Positions 54,198-63,178 of a stretch of 64,000 nt of DNA are shown here, piece after piece. The notes under the pieces are model-generated. The model was not told the origin of the DNA and did no database searches. It saw only the letters and a program-made list of their open reading frames with translations. The position numbers and the translations under genes were made by a program. Position 1 is the first letter of the stretch; every line of letters starts with the position of its first letter. Where the stretch lies: NCBI GenBank assembly GCA_017463125.1, contig JAFTPV010000013.1, forward strand, positions 1-64,000, in the 5' to 3' direction. Source of the DNA: Clostridia bacterium (GTDB lineage Bacteria > Bacillota > Clostridia > Oscillospirales > CAG-272).

Positions 54198-54230
54198 GGG
54201 TCGTACGCAAAAAACGCAGTGCGACCCGTT
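54198..54230 (+). terminator. Terminator of clpB
   Basis: GGGTCG (54198-54203) pairs with CGACCC (54222-54227), followed by GTTTTCTTT. Confidence 0.65.
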
Positions 54231-54248
54231 TTCTTTACAAAAAATTAA

Positions 54249-54277
54249 TTGACTTATTCCCTGCCATCTGCTATAAT
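54249..54277 (+). promoter_or_regulatory. Promoter of the orphan membrane protein
   Basis: TTGACT (54249-54254), 17 bp, TATAAT (54272-54277). Confidence 0.75.
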
Positions 54278-54311
54278 ATATTCAATATAAGGAAAGGCCC
54301 TCTATCAAAAA

Positions 54312-55058
54312 ATGAACGACAATCACGAAAATATCGACGCGGAGATAAAATTGCATATCAAAACGTCAGAAAAGCTCGAAAATTTCTGGTATCACTATAA
54401 ATGGCATACGATTATAGCCGTATTTGTTCTCATTTGCGCGCTTATACTTACGCTTCAGCTATGTACTAAAGAAAGATATGACGTTGATATAATTTACGCA
54501 GGTGAGGTAAGCATTTCCACCTCGTCCGTAACAGGCAGTAGCTCGCAGTACCTTATGCTGACAGACGACCTTAAAACCGTAACAGACGACTGCAACAACG
54601 ACGGAAATGTAAATGTTAATTTGCAAAATCTCTACATATTAGATGCAGAGCAGCTTACCGAGGTAACCAGCCGCTTCTCCGACCCTATGAAAAAATCGCA
54701 GCTTGAATCAACGGTGCAGGAAAACCGCGACGCCTTCTACAACAGCATTATGTACGGCGGATATTACCTATGTCTGCTCTCAGAGAGCCTGTTTCTTGAA
54801 TACGAGGCTCTTTACGAGGAGTCTATATTCGTTGATATCGAGGATTACGCAAAGGACGGCGGCAGCTATGAGTACGCCTCGGAGCACGGAATATACCTTT
54901 CCTCGCTCGGAATTTTTAGTCTTCCTACCGTCAGTCAACTTCCCGAAAACACCGTCGTTTGCTTAAGGAAGCCCGGTATGCTTGGTCAGTCTGACGACGG
55001 CAGTGCATATAAGTCTGCCGAGTCTACTCTGAAAAATCTCCTCTCCTACGGCGAGTAA
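54312..55058 (+). CDS. Single-pass membrane protein, unknown function
   Basis: A 248-residue protein I do not recognise. A cytoplasmic N-terminus (residues 1-31) leads into one helix (~32-50, HTIIAVFVLICALILTLQL). The outer part is acidic and rich in Tyr and Ser, without repeats or catalytic motifs I can identify. AAGGAAAGG lies upstream of the ATG. It is a single-gene unit with a strong promoter and terminator between clpB and the acyl-CoA ligase. It is not obviously related to either. Confidence 0.7.
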   Translation: MNDNHENIDAEIKLHIKTSEKLENFWYHYKWHTIIAVFVLICALILTLQLCTKERYDVDIIYAGEVSISTSSVTGSSSQYLMLTDDLKTVTDDCNNDGNVNVNLQNLYILDAEQLTEVTSRFSDPMKKSQLESTVQENRDAFYNSIMYGGYYLCLLSESLFLEYEALYEESIFVDIEDYAKDGGSYEYASEHGIYLSSLGIFSLPTVSQLPENTVVCLRKPGMLGQSDDGSAYKSAESTLKNLLSYGE

Positions 55059-55068
55059 TATCACTATA

Positions 55069-55102
55069 AAACGCGCCCTGTCAAATTTCGGCGCGTTTTT
55101 TT
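55069..55102 (+). terminator. Terminator of the orphan membrane gene
   Basis: AAACGCGCC (55069-55077) pairs with GGCGCGTTT (55090-55098), followed by TTTT. Confidence 0.8.
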
Positions 55103-55137
55103 GTGCATATTTTTAGGATAAAAATGCGAAAATATAC

Positions 55138-55166
55138 TCGACAAATGGGATATTATGTGCTATAAT
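55138..55166 (+). promoter_or_regulatory. Promoter of the acyl-CoA ligase cluster
   Basis: TCGACA (55138-55143), 17 bp, TATAAT (55161-55166). Confidence 0.6.
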
Positions 55167-55198
55167 TGTTTTAATTATTCTTTTTTAAGGAGTTAGCA

Positions 55199-56842
55199 AT
55201 GCCAATCACCGATTTTCTGGAAAGAAACGCCAAGATTTATCCAAACGACGTGGCTCTAGTTGAGATAAATCCCGAAAAACAGCCTGACAAAAACGTCACA
55301 TGGCGTGAATATAATCTTATTGAAACAGCAGCAGAGTCCGACAAGTACCGCCGAGAGATAACCTGGCGCGATTTTGACATTAGAGCAAACCGCTTTGCCA
55401 ACCTTTTATTTACCAGAGGCATCAAGCGCGGCGACAAGGTAGCTATTCTCCTAATGAACTGTCTTGAATGGCTCCCTATATATTTCGGTATACTCAAGAC
55501 GGGCGCTATCGTCGTACCTATGAATTACAGATATTCCTCAGAGGAGATAAAGTACTGTCTTGACCTTGCCGACGTGCGTATGCTTGTCTTTGGTCCTGAG
55601 TTTATCGAGCGTATCAATGCGGTAAAGGACGGTATCCCTGCCGTTGACAACCTCTTCTTCGTTGGTAAGGGCAGTGAAACGCCGAATTATGCTGACAATT
55701 ACGCGGAGATGACCTATTACTGCTCGTCGCAGGTACCTCCCGTCGAGCTTTCCGACGAGGACGACGGCGCAATATATTTCTCATCAGGCACTACGGGCTT
55801 CCCGAAGGCCATCCTTCATAGGCACGCGGCTCTTGTTAGCTCGTGCTACGCGGAGCAAAATCACCACTCACAGACAAAGGACGACGTTTTCCTCTGTATC
55901 CCTCCCCTTTACCACACGGGAGCGAAGATGCATTGGTTCGGCTCTCTTGTCACAGGCGGCAAGGCAGTTCTCCTACGCGGCGTGCGTCCCGAATGGGTTA
56001 TTGAAACCGTGTCTGACGAGAAGGCAACCATCGTGTGGCTGCTCGTTCCCTGGATACAGGATATTCTCGATGCTATTGACAGAGGGGATATTGATCTTTC
56101 GGAGCACACGCTGACTCAATGGCGCCTTATGCACGCGGGCGCACAGCCCGTTCCTCCCTCTTTAATAAAGAGATGGAAGAGTATTTTCCCGACTCATCAG
56201 TACGATACTAACTACGGTCTTTCGGAATCCATTGGTCCCGGCTGCGTTCACCTCGGTGTTGAGAATATACATAAGGTCGGCGCTATCGGAAAGGCGGGCT
56301 TCGGCTGGAAGACGGCTATCGTCGGTGAGGATGGCAAACCTGTCAAGGCGGGCGATGTCGGCGAGCTTGCGGTATACGGTGACGGAGTAATGAAATGCTA
56401 CTATAAAAACCCTGTCGCTACTGCCGAGATACTTAAGGACGGCTGGCTTCTTACGGGAGATATGGCAAAGGAGGACGAGGACGGCTTTATCTACCTCGTT
56501 GACAGAAAGAAGGACGTCATAATCTCGGGCGGTGAGAACCTCTACCCCGTTCAGATTGAGGATCACTTACGAGCTTATGAAAAAATCAAGGACGTTGCGG
56601 TCATCGGTCTGCCGGATAAGCGTCTTGGCGAGATTGCGGCGGCTATCATTGAGATAAAAGAGGGCGTTAGCTGTACAGAGGAGGAGATAAACGAGTTCTG
56701 TCTTGCTCTTCCGAAATACAAGCGCCCAAGAAGAATCATCTTCGCAAAGGTTCCGAGAAACCCCACCGGCAAGATAGAAAAACCAAAGCTGCGTGAGATA
56801 TACTGCGGCGGAAGCCTTGTAGAAGCTCAGATATTAAGTTAA
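55199..56842 (+). CDS. AMP-forming acyl-CoA synthetase
   Basis: A 547-residue class I adenylate-forming enzyme making an acyl-CoA from acid, ATP and CoA. The P-loop-like motif is SSGTTGFPKAILHRH near residue 200, the A5 region YGLSESIGPG, the A7 region TGDMAKEDEDG, and the A8/A10 motifs DRKKDVIISGGENLYP and PRNPTGKIEKP. The substrate could be a fatty, branched or aryl acid. The indolepyruvate:ferredoxin oxidoreductase and phenylacetate-CoA ligase genes that follow suggest an amino-acid-derived acid. AAGGAG precedes the ATG. Confidence 0.92.
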   Translation: MPITDFLERNAKIYPNDVALVEINPEKQPDKNVTWREYNLIETAAESDKYRREITWRDFDIRANRFANLLFTRGIKRGDKVAILLMNCLEWLPIYFGILKTGAIVVPMNYRYSSEEIKYCLDLADVRMLVFGPEFIERINAVKDGIPAVDNLFFVGKGSETPNYADNYAEMTYYCSSQVPPVELSDEDDGAIYFSSGTTGFPKAILHRHAALVSSCYAEQNHHSQTKDDVFLCIPPLYHTGAKMHWFGSLVTGGKAVLLRGVRPEWVIETVSDEKATIVWLLVPWIQDILDAIDRGDIDLSEHTLTQWRLMHAGAQPVPPSLIKRWKSIFPTHQYDTNYGLSESIGPGCVHLGVENIHKVGAIGKAGFGWKTAIVGEDGKPVKAGDVGELAVYGDGVMKCYYKNPVATAEILKDGWLLTGDMAKEDEDGFIYLVDRKKDVIISGGENLYPVQIEDHLRAYEKIKDVAVIGLPDKRLGEIAAAIIEIKEGVSCTEEEINEFCLALPKYKRPRRIIFAKVPRNPTGKIEKPKLREIYCGGSLVEAQILS

Positions 56843-56865
56843 GTGATTTATATTCTAGGAGCGAA

Positions 56866-56887
56866 GTTTGAAAATTAATTTTCAAAC
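56866..56887. promoter_or_regulatory. 22-bp perfect palindrome
   Basis: GTTTGAAAATT followed by its exact reverse complement. It sits 24 bases after the ligase stop and immediately before the iorA leader structure, and could be an operator or part of that RNA. Confidence 0.5.
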
Positions 56888-56888
56888 C

Positions 56889-56955
56889 GTCGTTTGTGTC
56901 TTTCGTTCCTTTGGGAATGGAACGAATTTCCTAACGGAAACCGAAGACAAACGAC
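56889..56955 (+). ncRNA. Three-way-junction leader upstream of iorA
   Basis: An outer stem GTCGTTTGT (56889-56897) pairs with ACAAACGAC (56947-56955). It encloses TTCGTTCC/GGAACGAA (56902-56909 with 56919-56926) and TTTCC/GGAAA (56927-56931 with 56936-56940). All three stems are perfectly paired. It lies 29 bases before the iorA start and matches no family I know. Confidence 0.5.
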
Positions 56956-56983
56956 CTCTCGGACGAAAGGAATGGTCATAAAA

Positions 56984-58720
56984 ATGAAAAAACTAATGCT
57001 TGGAAACGAGGCGACGGCGCGCGGCTTTTATGAAGCCGGCTGTAAGGTAGTATCAAGCTACCCCGGAACGCCCTCAACCGAAATTACCGAATACGCGGCA
57101 AAGTACGACGAAATTTACTGCGAGTGGGCGCCTAATGAGAAGGTTGCGCTCGAGGTTGCCTTCGGCGCATCGCTTGCCGGCGCGAGAGCTGCAGCTTGTA
57201 TGAAGCACGTTGGTCTTAACGTTGCGGCAGACCCCCTCTTTACCCTCTCTTACACGGGTATAAACGGAGGTCTTGTGGTCTGCGTTGCGGACGACCCCGG
57301 TATGCACTCGTCACAAAACGAGCAGGACTCACGCCACTATGCCATAGCTGCAAAGCTCCCGATGCTTGAGCCGTCAGACTCGAGGGAGGCAAAGGAATTT
57401 GCGAAGGCGGCGTTTGAGATTTCCGAAAAATTTGACACCCCCACCCTTTTCAGAACCTGCACGAGAATTGCTCACTCACAGTGCTCGGTCGAGCTTGCCG
57501 AGCCGGAGGTAAAGGAGCTTAAGACGTACGAAAAGAGTCCGAAAAAATACATAATGGCACCCGCAAACGCGATAGGACGTCACCCCGTAGTTGAAGAGAG
57601 GACCAGGGCGCTTATTGATTTTGCTGAAACCACAGCGCTTAACCGCGCCGAATACGCGAAGGATAGCTCTCTCGGCATTATCACCTCGGGTACCTCGTAC
57701 CAATACGTTAAGGAGATTTACGGTGATAGCGTATCCGTTCTTAAGCTCGGTCTTGTAAATCCCCTGCCCGAGAAGCTTATCACCGATTTTGCGGCGGCAC
57801 ACGAGAGAGTCGTTGTCATTGAGGAGCTTGACCCGGTGATAGAAAATCACTGCAAGGCGCTCGGCCTTAAGGTTGACGGAAAAAATATCTTCCCCATCTG
57901 CGGTGAGTTTTCACAGAGCCTTATCGCAAGGGTTATGGGTAAGGAAGAAAAGGCATTTACCGCATCCGACGACGTAATTCCCGTCCGTCCTCCCGTTATG
58001 TGCGCGGGCTGCCCTCACAGGGGACTCTTCTACGTTCTTGCAAAGAAAAAAATAACCGTACTCGGCGACATCGGATGCTATACTCTCGGTATGGCGCCGC
58101 CTCTGTCTGCCATTGACTCGGTTCTCTGTATGGGTGCTTCGGTTTCCGGTACTCACGGATTTAACAAAGCACGCGGAGCTGAAAGTGAGAAAAAGACGGT
58201 TGCCGTTATCGGTGACTCGACGTTTATGCACTCGGGCATGACGGGGCTTGCAAACATCGCCTACAACGGCACAAACTCCACCGTTATTATAGTTGACAAC
58301 TCTATTACCGGTATGACAGGACATCAGCAAAATCCCACGACGGGCTATAATATCAAGGGCGACCCTGCGACAAAGATTGACCTTGAGGCGCTCTGCCGAG
58401 CTCTCGGAATTAAAAGAGTGCGCGTCGTTGACCCCTATGACCTTAAGTCTACCGAGGCAGTAATTATGGAAGAGATAGCGGCGGAGGAGCCATCGGTTAT
58501 CATCTCGCGCCGTCCCTGCGCTCTTCTTAAATACGTTAAGCACTCGCCCGCCCTCGTCGTAGATACCGACAAATGCCGCTCCTGCAAGGCGTGTATGAGA
58601 ATAGGATGTCCCGCAATTTCAATGAAGGACGGCAAGGCTTACATTGACGCTACCCAGTGCGTTGGCTGCAACGTTTGTAAGCAGCTCTGCGCATTTGACG
58701 CAATAGGAGGTAACGAATAA
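56984..58720 (+). CDS. iorA: Indolepyruvate:ferredoxin oxidoreductase, alpha subunit
   Basis: A 578-residue subunit that, with IorB, oxidatively decarboxylates aryl pyruvates to acyl-CoA, reducing ferredoxin. The N-terminal pyrimidine-binding domain starts LLGNEA-like (MLGNEATARGFYEAG), with YPGTPSTE. The TPP motif is LGDIGCYTLG to GDSTFMHSG and NSTVIIVDN. The C-terminal ferredoxin-like domain has two cluster motifs, CRSCKACMRIGCP and CVGCNVCKQLC. I start at 56984, after AAAGGA; an ATG four codons earlier falls against that site. It overlaps iorB by one base (TAATG). Confidence 0.95.
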   Translation: MKKLMLGNEATARGFYEAGCKVVSSYPGTPSTEITEYAAKYDEIYCEWAPNEKVALEVAFGASLAGARAAACMKHVGLNVAADPLFTLSYTGINGGLVVCVADDPGMHSSQNEQDSRHYAIAAKLPMLEPSDSREAKEFAKAAFEISEKFDTPTLFRTCTRIAHSQCSVELAEPEVKELKTYEKSPKKYIMAPANAIGRHPVVEERTRALIDFAETTALNRAEYAKDSSLGIITSGTSYQYVKEIYGDSVSVLKLGLVNPLPEKLITDFAAAHERVVVIEELDPVIENHCKALGLKVDGKNIFPICGEFSQSLIARVMGKEEKAFTASDDVIPVRPPVMCAGCPHRGLFYVLAKKKITVLGDIGCYTLGMAPPLSAIDSVLCMGASVSGTHGFNKARGAESEKKTVAVIGDSTFMHSGMTGLANIAYNGTNSTVIIVDNSITGMTGHQQNPTTGYNIKGDPATKIDLEALCRALGIKRVRVVDPYDLKSTEAVIMEEIAAEEPSVIISRRPCALLKYVKHSPALVVDTDKCRSCKACMRIGCPAISMKDGKAYIDATQCVGCNVCKQLCAFDAIGGNE

Positions 58721-59289
58721 TGGAAACGAAAAACATTATGATAGTAGGAGTCGGCGGTCAGGGCTCACTCCTTGCCAGCAAGCTACTCGGCAGACTTCTC
58801 GTAAACGAGGGGTACGACGTTAAGGTATCCGAGGTTCACGGAATGAGCCAGAGAGGCGGAAGCGTCGTTACCTACGTAAGATACGGTGAGAAGGTCTACT
58901 CCCCTATAGTTGACAAGGGCGAGGCAGATTTTATCATCTCGTTTGAAAAGCTGGAAGCGGCAAGATACGCCCCATACCTTAAGCCCGGCGGCAAAATTAT
59001 CGTGAACTCACAGGAGATTGACCCTATGCCCGTTATCACGGGTGCTATGGAATATCCTCATGAGGCGCTCGAGAAGCTCTCGGCAAAGGGAGTTGACGTC
59101 GACTGCATTGACGCTCTCACCCCTGCTCTTGAGGCAGGCTCGGCAAAGGCGACGAACATCGTGCTGATGGGCAGACTGTCAAAATACATGGACATCGAGG
59201 CGACAAAATGGGAAGAGGCTATCCGCCAGAGCGTTGCACCAAAGTTTGTAGAAATGAACCTTAAAGCATTCGGACTTGGAAGAAAGTAA
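58720..59289 (+). CDS. iorB: Indolepyruvate oxidoreductase, beta subunit
   Basis: A 189-residue gamma-type subunit partnering IorA. It begins MIVGVGGQGSLLASKLLG-like (IMIVGVGGQG) and has VSEVHGMSQRGGSV, both hallmarks of the family. AGGAGG lies inside the end of iorA, so the two are translated together and should form the active dimer. Confidence 0.94.
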   Translation: METKNIMIVGVGGQGSLLASKLLGRLLVNEGYDVKVSEVHGMSQRGGSVVTYVRYGEKVYSPIVDKGEADFIISFEKLEAARYAPYLKPGGKIIVNSQEIDPMPVITGAMEYPHEALEKLSAKGVDVDCIDALTPALEAGSAKATNIVLMGRLSKYMDIEATKWEEAIRQSVAPKFVEMNLKAFGLGRK

Positions 59290-59319
59290 TCAAAAGTTTA
59301 CATATTGAGGTATAAAACA

Positions 59320-60633
59320 ATGGTAAAAAGAAAGTATTATCAAGAAGAAATCGAAACTATGCCGGTTGAGCAGATCAAGAAGCTTCAGTCGGAAAAGCTA
59401 GTGAAGCAGGTAAAGCACGTTTATAAAAACGTTCCGTACTACCGCGACCTTATGGACAAGAAGGGCGTTACCCCGGACGACATTCACGGCATAGAGGACC
59501 TCTACAAGCTTCCCTTTATTGAGAAGAGTGACCTGCGTGAGACCTACCCCACAGGTATGCTGGCGGTACCCCTTGAGGACTGTGTAAGAATCCAATCCAC
59601 CTCCGGTACGACCGGCAGACGCGTTATCGCCTACTACACTCAGCATGACATCGACCTTTGGGACGAGTGCTGTGCGCGAGCCTTGGTTGCGGCAGGTGCT
59701 GACAAGGAGGACGTCGTTCAGGTAAGCTACGGCTACGGTCTTTTCACAGGAGGCCCCGGCCTTAACGGCGGTTCTCACAAGGTTGGCTGTTTGACTCTTC
59801 CTATGTCATCGGGAAATACCGAAAGACAGATACAGTTTATGACCGACCTTAAGGCTACCGTGCTTTGCTGTACTCCCTCTTACGCTGCATATCTTGGCGA
59901 ATCTCTCAAGGAGCAGGGCTACACTGCTGAAACCATACCGCTTAAGGCAGGTATCTTCGGTGCAGAGCCTTGGACACAGGAGATGAGAGAGAATATTCAG
60001 AACACACTCGGCATCAAGGCGTACGACATTTACGGTCTTACCGAGATTTCCGGCCCCGGCGTATCGTTTGAATGCTCGGAGCAGGGCGGTATGCACATAA
60101 ACGAGGACCATTTCTTAGCCGAAATAATCAACCCCGATACAGGCGAGCCTCTTCCCGAGGGTGAGAAGGGTGAGCTTGTCTTTACCTGTCTTGATAAGGA
60201 GGCATTCCCTCTTCTCCGTTACAGAACCAGAGATATTTGCGTGCTTTCCAGAAAGCCCTGCTCCTGCGGAAGAACTCATATCCGTATGGCAAAGCCTATG
60301 GGCAGAAGCGACGACATGATGATTATCAGAGGCGTAAACGTATTCCCCTCGCAGATCGAGGCGGTTCTTCTTAAGGAAGGCTTCTCCGAGAACTATCTCA
60401 TTAAGCTCGGCAGAGAGAACAATAACGACACCTTTGACGTTTACGTGGAGCTTCCTCCCGAGCAGTTTGACGACTCGGTTAAGAACGTCACCGCGAAAGA
60501 AAAATCTCTTGCGGCAGCACTCAGAACTATGCTCGGCATAGGCCCGGCGGTTCACCTCGTTCCTCCCAAGACCATCCAAAGAAGCGAGGGTAAGGCAAAG
60601 AGAGTAATCGACGAGCGCAAGCTTCACGATTAA
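59320..60633 (+). CDS. paaK: Phenylacetate-CoA ligase
   Basis: A 437-residue PaaK-type adenylate-forming ligase, turning phenylacetate or a related aryl acid into its CoA ester. The adenylation motif is STSGTTGRR near residue 90. LPMSSGNTERQ, YGLTEISGPG, YRTRDICVL and the C-terminal domain motif IIRGVNVFPSQIE are also present. I start at 59320 (MVKRKYYQ), after TTGAGG. It follows iorB, the classic arrangement in which IorAB and a ligase interconvert aryl pyruvates, aryl-acetyl-CoA and aryl acids. Confidence 0.94.
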   Translation: MVKRKYYQEEIETMPVEQIKKLQSEKLVKQVKHVYKNVPYYRDLMDKKGVTPDDIHGIEDLYKLPFIEKSDLRETYPTGMLAVPLEDCVRIQSTSGTTGRRVIAYYTQHDIDLWDECCARALVAAGADKEDVVQVSYGYGLFTGGPGLNGGSHKVGCLTLPMSSGNTERQIQFMTDLKATVLCCTPSYAAYLGESLKEQGYTAETIPLKAGIFGAEPWTQEMRENIQNTLGIKAYDIYGLTEISGPGVSFECSEQGGMHINEDHFLAEIINPDTGEPLPEGEKGELVFTCLDKEAFPLLRYRTRDICVLSRKPCSCGRTHIRMAKPMGRSDDMMIIRGVNVFPSQIEAVLLKEGFSENYLIKLGRENNNDTFDVYVELPPEQFDDSVKNVTAKEKSLAAALRTMLGIGPAVHLVPPKTIQRSEGKAKRVIDERKLHD

Positions 60634-60675
60634 TACAGCCAATAAATCTATAAAGTAATGAAAGGATAAATTACT

Positions 60676-61098
60676 ATGGGTATCAGACAGTTATCTGTAT
60701 TTGTTGAAAATAAAAAGGGCTCACTTCACGAGATTACGGACGTTTTGGCAAAGGCGGGAGTAGACCTTCGTTCAATGTGCGTTGCAGACACGAGCGATTT
60801 CGGCATAGTTCGTATTATCGCTAACGACCCGCAAAAAGCAAAGGCTGCTCTTGACGCGTCAGGCCACACAGCAAACATTCGTGAGATAACCGCCTTTGCT
60901 GTTCCAGACGTTCCCGGTGGTCTTGCAAAGGTGCTTAGCCTTCTTGAAGGACGCGGCGTAAACATAGAATATATGTATGCCCTCATCACAAGCGAGGCAG
61001 GCAAGGCATACACCGTTATGCGTACGGACGACACCGAGTTTACCGAGGAAATCCTTAGGTCAAACGGGATTGAAATCCTCGACGAGAGTCATATTTAA
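60676..61098 (+). CDS. Tandem ACT-domain protein
   Basis: A 140-residue protein made of two ACT domains (~1-70 and ~71-140). The first begins QLSVFVENKKGSLHEITDVLAKAGVD and the second FAVPDVPGGLAKVLSLLEGRGVN. ACT domains bind amino acids. This small tandem type commonly follows paaK-like ligases, so it may sense an aromatic or branched-chain amino acid for this pathway. GAAAGGA precedes the ATG. It is the last gene before a terminator. Confidence 0.9.
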   Translation: MGIRQLSVFVENKKGSLHEITDVLAKAGVDLRSMCVADTSDFGIVRIIANDPQKAKAALDASGHTANIREITAFAVPDVPGGLAKVLSLLEGRGVNIEYMYALITSEAGKAYTVMRTDDTEFTEEILRSNGIEILDESHI

Positions 61099-61109
61099 TT
61101 AATACAGCG

Positions 61110-61143
61110 GCCGTCTTTTAGATAAGACGGCTCTATTTTTTTA
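61110..61143 (+). terminator. Terminator of the iorAB-paaK cluster
   Basis: GCCGTCTT (61110-61117) pairs with AAGACGGC (61124-61131), followed by TCTATTTTTTT. Confidence 0.85.
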
Positions 61144-61162
61144 TATTTTTTATCTATTTCTC

Positions 61163-61191
61163 TTGATTTGCAGGTACGAGTATGGTAAAAT
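61163..61191 (+). promoter_or_regulatory. Promoter of the HAD-MetC-like-thiN genes
   Basis: TTGATT (61163-61168), 17 bp, TAAAAT (61186-61191). Confidence 0.65.
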
Positions 61192-61222
61192 ATTCTTCGT
61201 TAGCGAATAAGGAGCTATGTCT

Positions 61223-61909
61223 ATGATAAAATACGTTTTCTTTGATCTTGACGAAACTCTTTTTGATTTCCCTACGTCAGAAAGGCTGGCTATCAGCGAG
61301 GTGCTTGTTAAGTTCGGTATCTCTCCGACAGAGAGCACCGTCAAACGCTACAGCGAGATAAATAGATATTGCTGGGATTTACTTGAGCTGGGCAGGATAA
61401 CTAAAGGTGAACTACTCGAGAAGAGATTTGTCATCCTCTTCTCCGAGCTTTGTGTCAATGTATCTCCAAGCGACGCGCAAGCGGTGTACGAGAATGCGCT
61501 CGGCAGCCATCATCCTCTTATTCACGGGGCGCGTGAGCTTCTTTCGGAGCTTTACGGAAAATATTCCATATACGCGGTTACTAACGGTACGGCGATCGTG
61601 CAGGACAGACGCATCAGAGATTCGGGTCTTCATAAATATTTTGACGGTGTGTTTATCTCGGAGCGATTGGGATATGCAAAGCCTGACGTACGATTTTTTG
61701 AAGCAGCCTTTGCAAATATTAAAGACTTTGACAAAAAGCTTGCCATAATAGTTGGTGACAGTCTTAGATCCGATATTTTAGGAGGGAAAAACGCAGGAAT
61801 AAGGACCTGCCATTATAATCCTGTCGGCAGGGCTAACGAAACGGACATTATGCCCGATTATGAAATAAAAAAACTCTCGGAGCTTCCGGGACTACTAAAG
61901 GAATTATAA
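61223..61909 (+). CDS. YjjG-type HAD nucleotidase-like hydrolase
   Basis: A 228-residue HAD hydrolase most like the YjjG/YfnB non-canonical pyrimidine nucleotidases. Motif I is FFDLDETLFDF, motif II AVTNGTAIVQDRR, and motif IV IIVGDSLRSDILGGKNAG. YjjG-like enzymes remove phosphate from damaged nucleotides, but the substrate here is inferred. The ATG at 61223 has AAGGAG at eight bases; the earlier ATG at 61217 is too close to it. It is followed two bases later by the next gene. Confidence 0.88.
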   Translation: MIKYVFFDLDETLFDFPTSERLAISEVLVKFGISPTESTVKRYSEINRYCWDLLELGRITKGELLEKRFVILFSELCVNVSPSDAQAVYENALGSHHPLIHGARELLSELYGKYSIYAVTNGTAIVQDRRIRDSGLHKYFDGVFISERLGYAKPDVRFFEAAFANIKDFDKKLAIIVGDSLRSDILGGKNAGIRTCHYNPVGRANETDIMPDYEIKKLSELPGLLKEL

Positions 61910-61911
61910 AA

Positions 61912-63177
61912 ATGTACTACGGATACAAAATCAGCGACTATACGGCGGCTCTTGCAAGACAGGCGGAGGCAGACTGTGCCGAGGTTTTCAAAAAAATAGA
62001 TGAAAACGCCCTTATCTGCTCGGCAAAGGTGCTGACAGCCTTTCAGGAGGCGATGGTTTCAACTGCCGACTTTATCGAGGTGACGGGCTACGGCTTCACC
62101 GACTCGGGAAGAGATAAGCTCGAGGAAATATACGCGAAGGTCTTTGGCGCGGAGGACGCTCTGGTGCGCCCGCAGCTTATGTCAGGAACGCACGCCCTGG
62201 CGGTGACGCTCGGAGGACTCTTAAAATACGGTGAAACGCTTCTTTATGTTTCGGGTGCGCCATACGATACCTTGAAGAGCGTTATAGGTACTTCGGGTGA
62301 GAGCAGAAATTCGCTCATAAAATGCGGTGTAAAATACGAGGAAATCGACCTTATAGGCAACGACTTTGACCTCGAGGCAATAGAAAAGCGTCTTTCAAAG
62401 GGGGACGTTAAGGTTGCGGCAATTCAGCGCAGCAGAGGATATTCGCAAAGGAAGAGCCTGACTATTGACAAGATTGAAGAGGCTATAAGGGTTATAAAAA
62501 AGGCATCTCCCGACACTATAATAATGGTTGACAACTGCTACGGTGAGTTTACCGAGGACAGAGAACCCACAGACGTTGGCGCTGACGTTTTCGTTGGCTC
62601 TATGATGAAAAATCTGGGGGCGGGCTTTGCCGTTTCCGGCGGATACTGCGTCGGCAGACGCGAGGTTATCGAGGACATTGCCGAGAGATTTACCGCACCC
62701 TGTATCGGCAAGGAGCTTGGCGCAAACTTTAATCAGCTCGCCTCACTTTACAAGGGCTTCTTTATGGCGCCTACCACTACTGCCGCGACCTTGAAGTCTA
62801 TGGCATTTGCGGCAAGGATGCTCGAGCTTTGCGGATTTTCCGAGGTTGACCCAAGATACGACGAAAAGCGCACCGACATCGTCCAGACGGTAAATCTGCA
62901 CTCGGCAGACAAGCTGATAAAATTCTGCAAGGGTATTCAGATGGGCTCGCCCGTTGAGGCGTACTGCATACCGGAGCCGGGAGATATGCCGGGATACTCT
63001 CACCCCGAAATCATGGCGGCGGGAACCTTCGTTACAGGTGCGACAAACGAGCTTTCCTGCGACGGTCCCGTTACCCCACCCTACACCGCGTATATGCAGG
63101 GCGGACTCACCTATGACTACGGCAAGCTTGGCATTATGAGAGCTATTGACGAGATGCTTGACCTTTCGGAGAAATAA
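61912..63177 (+). CDS. Methionine gamma-lyase family PLP enzyme (aluminium-resistance type)
   Basis: A 421-residue fold-type-I PLP enzyme of the family named methionine gamma-lyase or aluminium-resistance protein in Firmicutes. The PLP lysine is in GSMMKNLGAGFAVSGGYC near residue 232. Further conserved stretches are VRPQLMSGTHALAVTLGGLL, QRSRGYSQRKSLTI and MVDNCYGEFTE. The true reaction is unproven. AAAGGA lies before the ATG. The next gene starts two bases past its stop, so expression is coupled with thiN. Confidence 0.9.
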   Translation: MYYGYKISDYTAALARQAEADCAEVFKKIDENALICSAKVLTAFQEAMVSTADFIEVTGYGFTDSGRDKLEEIYAKVFGAEDALVRPQLMSGTHALAVTLGGLLKYGETLLYVSGAPYDTLKSVIGTSGESRNSLIKCGVKYEEIDLIGNDFDLEAIEKRLSKGDVKVAAIQRSRGYSQRKSLTIDKIEEAIRVIKKASPDTIIMVDNCYGEFTEDREPTDVGADVFVGSMMKNLGAGFAVSGGYCVGRREVIEDIAERFTAPCIGKELGANFNQLASLYKGFFMAPTTTAATLKSMAFAARMLELCGFSEVDPRYDEKRTDIVQTVNLHSADKLIKFCKGIQMGSPVEAYCIPEPGDMPGYSHPEIMAAGTFVTGATNELSCDGPVTPPYTAYMQGGLTYDYGKLGIMRAIDEMLDLSEK

Positions 63178-63178
63178 T

